Assembly: GCF_016584105.1 (NCBI RefSeq)
Contig: NZ_NRSM01000004.1
Span: 1 to 64,000, forward strand
DNA: 64,000 bases
Reading direction: 5' to 3'
From: Ectothiorhodospira shaposhnikovii
GTDB taxonomy: Bacteria; Pseudomonadota; Gammaproteobacteria; Ectothiorhodospirales; Ectothiorhodospiraceae
Of this stretch, positions 43,111-51,418 are shown piece by piece (the stretch's first letter is position 1; every line of letters starts with the position of its first letter). Both the position numbers and the translations under genes were made by a program. The notes beneath the pieces were generated by a model. The model was not told the origin of the DNA. It did no database searches and saw nothing but the letters and a program-made list of their open reading frames with translations.

Positions 43111-43554
43111 TCACTTCACTCGCAGGGCATCGATGGCTTCGTTGGCCAGGCGATCGGCCAGTTCGTTTTCGGGATGTCCGCTATGCCCCCGCACCCAGTG
43201 CCAGCGCACCTGATGCCGTGAAGCCGCCTCATCCAGGCGTTGCCACAGATCCTGATTCTTCACCGGCTCACCCGCCGCGGTACGCCAGCCGCGACGCTTC
43301 CAGTTGGGCAACCACTGATTGATCCCGTTCTTGACGTACTGGGAATCGGTGGTCAGATCCACTACGCAAGGGCGCTTGAGCAGTTCCAGCGCCGCGATGG
43401 CCGCCATCAGCTCCATCCGGTTGTTGGTGGTCTGGAGATCCCCCCCCTTGAGTTGCTTCTCATGGGGCCCGAAACGCAGCAAAGCCCCCCAGCCGCCGGG
43501 CCCAGGGTTGCCCCTGCAGGCGCCATCGGTAAAGATTTCCACCACATCAGTCAC
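43111..43554 (-). CDS. rnhA: ribonuclease HI
   Basis: Degrades the RNA of RNA:DNA hybrids. From a GTG at 43554 the protein has 147 residues with all catalytic carboxylates at the same numbers as the E. coli enzyme: Asp10, Glu48, Asp70 and Asp134, plus His124. The GTG overlaps the last codons of the yafS-like gene by 8 bases. A longer frame, from 43584, would run through that neighbour and has no similarity. Confidence 0.95.
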   Translation of the reverse strand: MTDVVEIFTDGACRGNPGPGGWGALLRFGPHEKQLKGGDLQTTNNRMELMAAIAALELLKRPCVVDLTTDSQYVKNGINQWLPNWKRRGWRTAAGEPVKNQDLWQRLDEAASRHQVRWHWVRGHSGHPENELADRLANEAIDALRVK

Positions 43555-44311
43555 GATCCGTTCTCCGGCAAAAGGGGCTGGCAAGACCGCCGGGCACCAT
43601 CCTCCTGGACGGTCGCCAGCGTGTTCGCAGAGGCATCACGTTGGCCACGCGCTTGCGGGCCAGAATCACATACCCCGCCCCCAGATAAGGCAGATAACGC
43701 CCCCCCAGGCACTCCACCACCTGCAGACGGGCCTTGAATCCGGAACGGCCCTCCGGCGGGCGAAAACCCGCGTAGGCACGGGCCCGGACCTCGAAACCCA
43801 GCAAGGCCAGCCAGTCGCGCACCCGCCCCGTGGCGTGGCATTGACCGGACCAGGGCACCCCCAGGCTACCGGAACACCCGGGCATCATCCGCCGGAGTCC
43901 CGCCAGGCTGAGGGGGTTGAACCCGACGATCAGGACATGTCCCTCCGGCACCAGGATGCGATCCGTCTCGCGCAGGACCTGGTAAGGGTCTTCCACCTGC
44001 TCCAGACAATGCACCAGCACCACCAGATCCATGCTGTCGGTGAGAATGGGCAGGGCATCGGCCAGGGCACTGAGATCCCCGTGACCGGGCTCGCATTCCA
44101 TGTGCACCCGATGGCCGATCCGGCTGGCGGCCAGCAAGTCATGGTCCGGGGCCAGATGCCCTATCTGCAGGGCGTGATAGCCAAACAGCTGTGGCACGAA
44201 GCGGTCCAGATGGGACTGCAGGGCCACCCGCATGGCCTGCCCCGCCGCAGTGCTGTACCAGCGTTGCAGACATTCCCTGTGTGAGGCACTTGAAGAAGTG
44301 GGTAATGGCAT
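43547..44311 (-). CDS. YafS-like SAM-dependent methyltransferase
   Basis: Class I methyltransferase-like protein of unknown substrate. It matches E. coli YafS in several places: L-Q-I-G-H-L for the degenerate SAM loop, [11 protein letters not shown] in the centre, [21 protein letters not shown] and V-I-L-A-R-K-R. The usual D-x-G-x-G-x-G motif is missing, as in YafS itself. It sits directly upstream of rnhA and overlaps it. The start is uncertain: ATG codons at 44341, 44320 and 44311 lack clear ribosome sites. Confidence 0.85.
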   Translation of the reverse strand: MPLPTSSSASHRECLQRWYSTAAGQAMRVALQSHLDRFVPQLFGYHALQIGHLAPDHDLLAASRIGHRVHMECEPGHGDLSALADALPILTDSMDLVVLVHCLEQVEDPYQVLRETDRILVPEGHVLIVGFNPLSLAGLRRMMPGCSGSLGVPWSGQCHATGRVRDWLALLGFEVRARAYAGFRPPEGRSGFKARLQVVECLGGRYLPYLGAGYVILARKRVANVMPLRTRWRPSRRMVPGGLASPFCRRTDRD

Positions 44312-44417
44312 AGGGGAAGCATAGAATCCATGGGGGAGCATGGCCAGTGATCATGGATCAAAGAAATGACCAACCGGGGTTGAGGACACGGGAACGCCCC
44401 GCTATCCTAACTCCCCT

Positions 44418-46049
44418 ATGAAAAAGAACAAGCCGAAAGGCCCGGGGCTTGCATTACTGGGGGCTACACTCTTGCTATCCGCCTGTGCCAGCATGGACGG
44501 GGCGCCCCCTGTTCATGATGCGTCGGCTCTCGCCGCGGCGGGCACCGGACTCACCTCCCCGCAGACGACCACAACCTCTCCGCGAAGCAGACAGGCCAAG
44601 CCCCCCATCCTCATCTCGGGCAAGAAGGCCGGTGAGATGTCATCGTCTTCGGATGATGGTATCTGGAACAGGGTCCGTCGAGGCTTTGCCCTGCCGGATG
44701 AAAGCGACAACGAGCGGGTGCTTCATTACATCCAGTGGCATCAGGCCAATTCGGATTACCTGGGTCAGGTTCTGGCCCGCGCAGAACCCTATCTGCACTA
44801 CATTCTCGAAGAAATCGAAGCCAGGGACATGCCTTCCGAGCTGCTGCTGCTTCCGATCGTGGAAAGCGCCTATCGGACCGATGTCTATTCCTCGGGGCAG
44901 GCAGCGGGCATCTGGCAGTTCATTCCTTCCACCGGCCGTCATTTCGGGCTCCATCAGAACTGGTGGTACGATGGCCGCAAGGATGTTCATGCCTCCACCC
45001 ATGCCGCCCTGGACTACCTGACCCAGCTCAATGAGCGCTTCAATGGCGACTGGTTGCTGGCCCTGGCCGCTTACAACGCCGGGCAAGGCACGGTGAGCAG
45101 GGCCATCGGTCGCAACGAGTCCCTGGGCCAGCCCACCGACTACTGGAATCTGGATCTGCCCCGGGAAACCCAGCACTACGTCCCCAGACTGCTGGCCCTG
45201 CAGGCCATCGTCTCAGACCCGGATTACTACCAGGTAGGCCTGTGGCCCGTTCCGAACGAACCCCGGCTTGGCCTTGTGGAACTGGGAGGACAGCTGGAAC
45301 TCAACATTGCCGCGGAACTGGCGGATCTTTCCCTTGATCAGATCACCCAGTTGAATCCAGGGTTTCACCGCTGGGCCACGGACCCTGATGGTCCCCATCA
45401 CCTACTCCTGCCGATTGACCGTATCGACGCCTTCCAGACGGCACTCGCCGCATTGCCGATGGAACACCGCGTATCCTGGTTGCGACACCGGATACAGCCC
45501 GGAGAAAACCTGGGCCAGATTGCATCCCGCTACAATACGACCGTCGCACTTCTGCAGCAGAAAAACGAGTTGCGTGGGCACATGATCCGCGCGGGGGATG
45601 TCCTGCTGATACCCGTGCCGGGCGAGCAAGCCATCGTCGATGAGAAATCCACCGTGGCCAGGCATTCGACCGGGGACACCCCGTCCACCACCCGCGCCGT
45701 CCATTACACGGTCCAGCCGGGAGACACGCTCTGGGCATTGGCCAGATCCCATGGTGTCAACCTGCAGTCACTCGCCGACTGGAACCGTATCAGCAGCGAA
45801 TCTCCCCTGAGGCCCGGCCAGACACTGGTCATTCGCCAGCCGGTCAACCAGCCCGACACCATGGCAGCCTTGGCTCCCAGGCAGAATATGGTGACTTACT
45901 CGGTACGCGCCGGTGACTCACTGTCCTCGATTTCCCGGCGCTTCGGGGTCCGCGTCAGCGACATCCAGCACTGGAACCAACTGGAGGATCACCTGATACG
46001 CCCGGGACAGCGCCTGCTGATCATGGAAGGCCAACCCCAGGAAAGCTGA
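44418..46049 (+). CDS. mltD: membrane-bound lytic murein transglycosylase D
   Basis: Outer-membrane lipoprotein that cleaves peptidoglycan glycan strands. The 543-residue precursor has a signal peptide with lipobox L-S-A-C (Cys23), a Ser/Thr/Pro-rich spacer, and the SLT domain with catalytic Glu149 in P-I-V-E-S-A-Y and A-A-Y-N-A-G-Q-G. Three LysM peptidoglycan-binding repeats follow at about 356-400, 428-473 and 492-536. A TATCCT hexamer ends 10 bases before the ATG and no ribosome site is seen. The gloB gene usually found between mltD and the yafS-like gene is absent. Confidence 0.96.
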   Translation: MKKNKPKGPGLALLGATLLLSACASMDGAPPVHDASALAAAGTGLTSPQTTTTSPRSRQAKPPILISGKKAGEMSSSSDDGIWNRVRRGFALPDESDNERVLHYIQWHQANSDYLGQVLARAEPYLHYILEEIEARDMPSELLLLPIVESAYRTDVYSSGQAAGIWQFIPSTGRHFGLHQNWWYDGRKDVHASTHAALDYLTQLNERFNGDWLLALAAYNAGQGTVSRAIGRNESLGQPTDYWNLDLPRETQHYVPRLLALQAIVSDPDYYQVGLWPVPNEPRLGLVELGGQLELNIAAELADLSLDQITQLNPGFHRWATDPDGPHHLLLPIDRIDAFQTALAALPMEHRVSWLRHRIQPGENLGQIASRYNTTVALLQQKNELRGHMIRAGDVLLIPVPGEQAIVDEKSTVARHSTGDTPSTTRAVHYTVQPGDTLWALARSHGVNLQSLADWNRISSESPLRPGQTLVIRQPVNQPDTMAALAPRQNMVTYSVRAGDSLSSISRRFGVRVSDIQHWNQLEDHLIRPGQRLLIMEGQPQES

Positions 46050-46178
46050 TCGCGCCCAACCACGGCTTTAGCGGAACGCTGATACCTTTCAGGTAAAGAT
46101 GGATGGCGGCCGATGCCGCTCCAGCCTATGATCATGGCATATTGATTCCCCAGCCTCCTGATGGTTTAACCAGCCTCC

Positions 46179-47003
46179 ATGAACCTTTCCGAGACGCTTC
46201 AGATTTTCGTCCGCACGCATCCGGGCAAGGTCCGCCCCCACAATGAGGACTTTGTCGGAGAGGATCCGGAAATGGGCATCATCGTGGTGGCCGATGGCAT
46301 GGGGGGCCACCTGGCGGGTGAGGTGGCCAGCCAACTGGCGGTGGAAACGGTGATGCAAAGCCTCAGGCAGTCCCTGGCAAATCCGGACCGCCCACCCCAT
46401 GAAAGCCACCTGGAACCCCTTGACCGCAGTCTGGCGGTGCGCAGAGCCATCATCGACGCCAACCACGCCATCCAGCAGGCGGCCAGGGATAACGTGGGCC
46501 ACACAGGCATGGGAACAACCCTGGTCATGGCCCTGTTCAACCACCCACGGGTGGTCCTGGCCCATGTGGGCGATTCGAGAGTCTATCGATACCGTGAAAA
46601 CCATCTGGAACAGCTGACCACGGATCACACCCTGATTCAGGAAATGGTGGATCGCGGGTTTTATTCCCAGCAGGAGGCGCAGACATCGGTCAACCGCAAT
46701 CTGGTCACCCGCGCGCTGGGTATCGATTCCACCGTGGCCGTGGACATCCGCGAGGAACTGGTCCTGCCTGGCGACATCTACCTGCTATGCTCCGACGGCT
46801 TGAACGACATGCTTGATGACGCCCTCATCGAGGACATCCTGCGCAGACACACCACCGATCTGGAACAGGCCGTGGATGTGCTGATTCAGCAAGCCAATGA
46901 CCGCGGCGGAAGAGACAACATCAGCGTGGCACTGGCAAAACCATCCATGCCCTTACCCCCCCGAAAACCCTGGTATCGGCGCATGATCAATCGCTGGCGT
47001 TGA
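46179..47003 (+). CDS. PP2C-family serine/threonine phosphatase
   Basis: Soluble metal-dependent protein phosphatase of the bacterial Stp1/PstP/PppA type, 274 residues. The metal motifs are present: N-E-D at 22-24, D-G-M-G-G-H at 39-44, G-T-T near 111, the S-D-G-L loop with the third metal Asp, and G-G-R-D-N-I near the end. The last 20 residues are basic and Pro-rich (R-K-P-W-Y-R-R-M-I-N-R-W-R). It is followed after 25 bases by the first FHA gene, so it probably dephosphorylates threonines read by those proteins. No protein kinase gene is in the window. Confidence 0.93.
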   Translation: MNLSETLQIFVRTHPGKVRPHNEDFVGEDPEMGIIVVADGMGGHLAGEVASQLAVETVMQSLRQSLANPDRPPHESHLEPLDRSLAVRRAIIDANHAIQQAARDNVGHTGMGTTLVMALFNHPRVVLAHVGDSRVYRYRENHLEQLTTDHTLIQEMVDRGFYSQQEAQTSVNRNLVTRALGIDSTVAVDIREELVLPGDIYLLCSDGLNDMLDDALIEDILRRHTTDLEQAVDVLIQQANDRGGRDNISVALAKPSMPLPPRKPWYRRMINRWR

Positions 47004-47028
47004 TTTGCAGGAGGCGCAAACATCAACC

Positions 47029-47739
47029 ATGTCCAGACTCTGTCTTTCCTGTGGCGACACCCCTATCGGCGATTACCCTCTGGGCCAGAAAACCCTTACC
47101 ATCGGCCGTCGACCGGACAATGACATACGGCTCAACAATCTGGCGGTAAGTGGTTACCACGCCCAAGTGATCAGCCTGCTCAACGATGCCCTGGTGGAAG
47201 ACCTTGGCAGTACCAACGGCACGGTCGTCAATGGCGTCCGCGTCCGGAAGCGAGTGCTTCAGGAAGGTGACACCATTGTTATCGGTACCTACCAGATCCG
47301 TTTCACCCAGTTAAACACCCCCAGAGACGACCCCAATACCAGCGACGAGACCCTCATCCTGCCCTCGGGGCCATCCCCCATGCCTGTTGCCGGCAGCGGT
47401 GCCGGGCCGGATGAATCCATGGTGGGACAAAAGCAGAGTGGAACCGGAAAGACCCCCACACTGTCCATTCCCAGGGTCAGGGTCCAGATACTCAGCGGCG
47501 CCAACGCAGGACGTGAACTTCAAATAACAAAATCCGTGACCACCTTGGGACATCCCGGTGTTCAGGTCGCGGCCATTCTGCGGCGTGGATCGGACTATTA
47601 CATAACCCGCGTGGAAGGGGGATCGAGAGACGCCCCTCCAAGGCTCAATGGGTCAGATCTCACCACCCAGGCCAGCCCACTCAAAAATCACGACATCATA
47701 GATGTCGCGGGGGTGCGCATGGAATTCATCATGTTGTAA
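47029..47739 (+). CDS. FHA-domain protein, first of a tandem pair
   Basis: A 236-residue cytoplasmic protein. Residues 1-95 form a canonical FHA domain with the phosphothreonine contacts Gly26/Arg27, Ser41, His44 and S-T-N-G at 61-64. The linker 95-148 is low-complexity and contains the acidic motif D-E-T-L-I-L with Thr108. Residues 149-236 form a second, FHA-like module without the binding residues (L-G-H-P-G-V-Q-V). It starts 25 bases after the PP2C stop; AGGAGG lies 14 bases before the ATG, farther than ideal. The N-terminus has two Cys (C-L-S-C). No catalytic function is expected. Confidence 0.88.
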   Translation: MSRLCLSCGDTPIGDYPLGQKTLTIGRRPDNDIRLNNLAVSGYHAQVISLLNDALVEDLGSTNGTVVNGVRVRKRVLQEGDTIVIGTYQIRFTQLNTPRDDPNTSDETLILPSGPSPMPVAGSGAGPDESMVGQKQSGTGKTPTLSIPRVRVQILSGANAGRELQITKSVTTLGHPGVQVAAILRRGSDYYITRVEGGSRDAPPRLNGSDLTTQASPLKNHDIIDVAGVRMEFIML

Positions 47740-47762
47740 CGAATCTTGAGAGCACAGATTCC

Positions 47763-48527
47763 ATGGCATATCTACAAGCCTACCTGAACCGACAACCCGC
47801 GGGTGAATACCAACTGCAGGAAGGAACCACGACCATTGGAAGGCACCAGGACAACCGCATATTGCTGGATGACCGATCAGTCAGCGGGCATCATGCCCGT
47901 ATCCGGTTTTACCGGGGCGTTGCCACCATCCACGATCTCGAAAGCACCAACGGAACCTTCGTCAACGGCGAAACAACCCGGGAAGCAACCCTTCAGGATG
48001 GGGATTTCATCATCATCGGAAAATTCAGGCTCCGTTTCTGGATGCAATCTCAGGATTCACTCCGTGGATCAACAGATGAGGATGACGACACCTATATCCT
48101 CCGCCTGGCCACCCCCGGATTGCCTCCCATCGTGGCCGACCAGGAGCTGAGCGCCAGGATTCGTCAGGCCAAGGAACAGGTGGCACTCTCATCAAGCCAT
48201 GGGGGTGAAGGCCCGGCCCCATCCCAATACCGGATGCTCCTTCGCATCATCAGCGGTCGCAATCAGGGCCGACACCTGGATCTGCTCTCTCCGGTCAACA
48301 CCCTGGGAGAACCCGGCCGTCAGATCGTGGCGCTGATCAGGGAAAAAGGGCAACTTTTCCTTCAGGTCCTCGCATCCGAACTCGACCCGCCCCTGGTCAA
48401 CAAAAAAACCATTGACGACCTCGGGCGCCATCCGCTCAAGCATGGTGACATCCTGGAAGTAGCGGGTGTTCACATGATGGTGAACATCGAAACAAGCGCA
48501 GGAGAAGGGGAAAGGCACCCTTTGTAA
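47763..48527 (+). CDS. FHA-domain protein, second of a tandem pair
   Basis: A 254-residue paralogue of the preceding gene with the same architecture and residue numbering: FHA domain at 1-95 with Gly26/Arg27, Ser41, His44 and S-T-N-G at 61-64, an acidic linker motif D-D-T-Y-I-L with Thr110, and a C-terminal FHA-like module (about 157-242) with L-G-E-P-G-R-Q-I in place of the binding loop. It starts 23 bases downstream without a clear ribosome site, so coupling to the previous gene is likely. A tandem duplication followed by divergence explains the pair. Confidence 0.88.
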   Translation: MAYLQAYLNRQPAGEYQLQEGTTTIGRHQDNRILLDDRSVSGHHARIRFYRGVATIHDLESTNGTFVNGETTREATLQDGDFIIIGKFRLRFWMQSQDSLRGSTDEDDDTYILRLATPGLPPIVADQELSARIRQAKEQVALSSSHGGEGPAPSQYRMLLRIISGRNQGRHLDLLSPVNTLGEPGRQIVALIREKGQLFLQVLASELDPPLVNKKTIDDLGRHPLKHGDILEVAGVHMMVNIETSAGEGERHPL

Positions 48528-48548
48528 AACCCGCCTTCAAGGCATGAA

Positions 48549-50216
48549 TTACAGCGACACCCGCGGTACCGCCGACAGCAGTTTTCGGGTGTATTCATGC
48601 TCGGGATGCCGACAGATCCGGCGCGCCTCGCCCTGTTCAACCACCCGCCCCTGATACATCACCGCCATGGTATCGGCCAGGTATTCCACCACCCCGATGT
48701 TGTGGGTGATGAACAGCAGGGTCAGCCCCCGCTCCCGGGTGAGGGCGCTCAGGATCTGCAATACCTCCGCCTGTACCGAGACATCCAGGGCGCTGGTCAC
48801 CTCGTCACAGACGATGAAGGCCGGGTCCAGCACCAGCGCCCGGGCAATGCCGATACGCTGGCGCTGCCCCCCGGAGAACTCATGGGGATAACGCCACAGG
48901 CTTTCCGCCGGCAGTTTCACCTGCTCCAGCACCCGGGCCGCCAGGGCCAGCCGCTCATCCCGATCCTTGCCGATCCCGTGCACGGTCATGGGCTCGGTCA
49001 GGGTGGCCGCCACGGTCAGACGGGGGTTCAGGGATGACATGGGGTCCTGGAAAATGATCTGCATACGCCGGCGATAGGGCTTCATGCCCCTGGCCGGCAG
49101 GCGGGTGATGTCCTCGCCGGCAAACAGGATGCGTCCGCCGGTGGGCTCCAGCAGGCGGATGATGGCCCGGCCCAGGGTGGTCTTGCCGCAACCGGACTCC
49201 CCCACCAGGGCCATGACCTGCCCCCTGGGGATATCCAGGCTCACCCCGTCCACCGCCCGCACATGGTCCACCACCCGGCGCATGAGTCCCTTGCGCACCG
49301 GAAAATGGATCTGCAGGTCCTGCAGACGGACCAGAGGGGCCTCCTCCGATGCCTGTTGTCCGGCAACCCCGTCCGCCCCCCGGGCGGCCTCCCGGCGGCG
49401 ACCGAGATTCTCCGGCAGGGCATCAATGAGCTGCCGGGTATAGGGATGCTCCGGTCGCTGCAGCACCTGTCGAACGGTCCCCTCCTCCACCAGTTTCCCC
49501 AGGCGCATCACCCCCAGGCGGTGCCCCATCCGGGCCACCACGCCGAAATCGTGGGTGATGAAGAGGATGGCCATACCGTTACGGTCCTGCAGCTCTCGCA
49601 TCAGACGCAGGATCTCCGCCTGTACCGTCACGTCCAGCGCCGTGGTGGGTTCGTCGGCGATCAGCAGATCCGGCTCGCAGGCCATGGCCATGGCGATCAT
49701 CACCCGCTGGCGTTGCCCGCCGGAGAGGCGATGGGGAAATTCATCCGCCCGTTCGGCGGGATGGGGAATCTGTACCTGGGCCAGGGCCTCGATGGTCCGC
49801 TCCCGGATCTCCGCCTCCGACAATTCCGGTCGATGGAGCCTGAGCACTTCCCCGATCTGCTCCCCCACCGTGAACACCGGATTGAGGGAGGTCATGGGTT
49901 CCTGGAAGATCATGCTCATGCGGGCGCCGCGGATGCGGCGGCGTTCCGTCTCCGGCAGATCCAGCATGTCCACGGTCCGGTGACTGCCGTCGGCGTGGCG
50001 CTCCTGAAACAGGATCTGTCCCCCGGGGTGATCACTGATGCCCCGGGGCAGCAACTGGATCACCGACAGGGCCGTGACCGACTTGCCGCTGCCCGACTCC
50101 CCGACCAGACAGAAGGTTTCCCCCCGCTCGATACCGAAACTGACGTCATCCACGGCCTTCACGACGGCACCGCCGGCCTGGAGATGGGTCTGCAGGTTTC
50201 TGACCTCCAGCAGCAT
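48549..50216 (-). CDS. yejF: peptide ABC transporter, fused ATP-binding protein (YejF-like)
   Basis: Energises a peptide importer at the cytoplasmic face. The 555-residue protein contains two complete nucleotide-binding domains: Walker A G-E-S-G-S-G-K-S at 39-46 with signature L-S-G-G-Q-R-Q-R at 164-171 and Walker B L-L-I-A-D-E-P at 184-190, and a second Walker A G-E-S-G-C-G-K-T at 339-346 with F-S-G-G-Q-R-Q-R. Both halves have the Opp/Dpp C-terminal P-E-H-P-Y-T/E-Y-T-R segment. The fused form is typical of YejF rather than of OppD/OppF. It begins 2 bases after the YejE-like stop. Confidence 0.93.
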   Translation of the reverse strand: MLLEVRNLQTHLQAGGAVVKAVDDVSFGIERGETFCLVGESGSGKSVTALSVIQLLPRGISDHPGGQILFQERHADGSHRTVDMLDLPETERRRIRGARMSMIFQEPMTSLNPVFTVGEQIGEVLRLHRPELSEAEIRERTIEALAQVQIPHPAERADEFPHRLSGGQRQRVMIAMAMACEPDLLIADEPTTALDVTVQAEILRLMRELQDRNGMAILFITHDFGVVARMGHRLGVMRLGKLVEEGTVRQVLQRPEHPYTRQLIDALPENLGRRREAARGADGVAGQQASEEAPLVRLQDLQIHFPVRKGLMRRVVDHVRAVDGVSLDIPRGQVMALVGESGCGKTTLGRAIIRLLEPTGGRILFAGEDITRLPARGMKPYRRRMQIIFQDPMSSLNPRLTVAATLTEPMTVHGIGKDRDERLALAARVLEQVKLPAESLWRYPHEFSGGQRQRIGIARALVLDPAFIVCDEVTSALDVSVQAEVLQILSALTRERGLTLLFITHNIGVVEYLADTMAVMYQGRVVEQGEARRICRHPEHEYTRKLLSAVPRVSL

Positions 50217-50218
50217 AT

Positions 50219-51418
50219 TCAGGCCTTCTTTTTCAGATAAGGGTCAAGGGCATCCCGCAGGGATTCCCCCACCAGGTTGTAGGCAAACACGGTGAGGAAA
50301 ATGGCGCCGCCGGGGAAGGCGGCCATCCACCAGTTGAAGGAGGAAGACTGTACCGCCTGATTGAGCATCTGCCCCCAGGAGGGATCATCCACCAGCCCCA
50401 GCCCCAGGAAGCTCAGGGTGGCCTCCGCCAGGATCGCCGAGGCCACGCCGAAACTGGCCGCCACCAGGATCGGCGCCACACCGTTGGGCAACATGTGGCG
50501 GAACAGCACGGAACGCAGCGGCAGGCCGCAGGCCACCGCCGCCTGTACATAGTCCTGCTCCCGCAGCTTGAGGAACTCGGCGCGCACATAGCGGGCATAG
50601 CCGGACCAGGAGGTGATGCCGATGATGATCATCATCATGTAGAGACTGCGGCCGAAGAAGGCGACAAAGGTGAGCAGCAGGAACAGGGTGGGAATGGCCT
50701 CGAAGATCTCCACGATACGCATGCCGATCATGTCCACAATGCCCGAGAAATACCCCATCAGCCCGCCGACGATGACCCCGATCACCAGGGCGATGCCGGT
50801 GGCGATGAAGCCGATGGCCAGGGCGATGCGGGAGGCATGGACCATCCGCGACAACACGTCGGCGCCGTTTTCCTCCGTGCCCAGCCAGTGCCGGCGCAGG
50901 TCATCGGCCAGGGGCGGCTCCATGCCCGTGTCGCCGAAGTCCCGCAGGTAATCCTTGGGGGAATACGGGATCGGGGCACGCAGCACCCAGTCGTACTGGC
51001 CGGCCGCTTCCGCCTCCCGATACTGTTCATGAATCACCAGCTTGGGGGGAGAGACGGTGACGGCACTGATCCCGCCGGCCACCACCAGCACCCCCAGCAG
51101 GATCAGCAGTTTCCTGGGCAGGGACAGGCGCAGGAACAACAACACCAGACCGGTACAAAAACCCGCCATCAGGGTCACATCGGTGGGCGTCAGGTGACGC
51201 AGCACCGGACTGGACCAGTTACCCTCCTCCAGGATCAGCCACGGATGGCTGCTGGCCAGGAACGGGGCAAACACCGCCACCGCCGCCAGGATGCCGATCC
51301 AGGCCAGCCCCACCCGTGCCCCCCAGCGCAGCAGTACCTCCCGGGCCACCTGGGCCGCATAGCCGCGGGAACGCCGGGAGGCGGAGGTCGGTGTCGGGTC
51401 CTGTACCGTGTCAGTCAT
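50219..51418 (-). CDS. yejE: peptide ABC transporter permease, YejE-like
   Basis: Inner-membrane permease with the binding-protein-dependent transport domain in its C-terminal half (E-A-I-P-T-L-F-L-L-L, then the EAA loop A-A-V-A-C-G-L-P-L-R-S-V-L-F-R-H-M-L-P-N). At 399 residues it is about 60 longer than E. coli YejE. The extra part is around residues 60-130 and includes two added hydrophobic segments (F-C-T-G-L-V-L-L-F-L and L-L-I-L-L-G-V-L-V-V-A-G-G). L-G-T-E-E-N-G-A-D-V-L-S-R is the conserved periplasmic start of the core. Its start overlaps the YejB-like stop by 8 bases. Confidence 0.9.
   Translation of the reverse strand: MTDTVQDPTPTSASRRSRGYAAQVAREVLLRWGARVGLAWIGILAAVAVFAPFLASSHPWLILEEGNWSSPVLRHLTPTDVTLMAGFCTGLVLLFLRLSLPRKLLILLGVLVVAGGISAVTVSPPKLVIHEQYREAEAAGQYDWVLRAPIPYSPKDYLRDFGDTGMEPPLADDLRRHWLGTEENGADVLSRMVHASRIALAIGFIATGIALVIGVIVGGLMGYFSGIVDMIGMRIVEIFEAIPTLFLLLTFVAFFGRSLYMMMIIIGITSWSGYARYVRAEFLKLREQDYVQAAVACGLPLRSVLFRHMLPNGVAPILVAASFGVASAILAEATLSFLGLGLVDDPSWGQMLNQAVQSSSFNWWMAAFPGGAIFLTVFAYNLVGESLRDALDPYLKKKA

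Noticed and set aside
46179-48527. PP2C/FHA genes as part of a type VI secretion locus (PppA/Fha)
   Set aside because: No tss gene, Hcp, VgrG, ClpV or kinase is nearby. The neighbours are mltD and a peptide importer.
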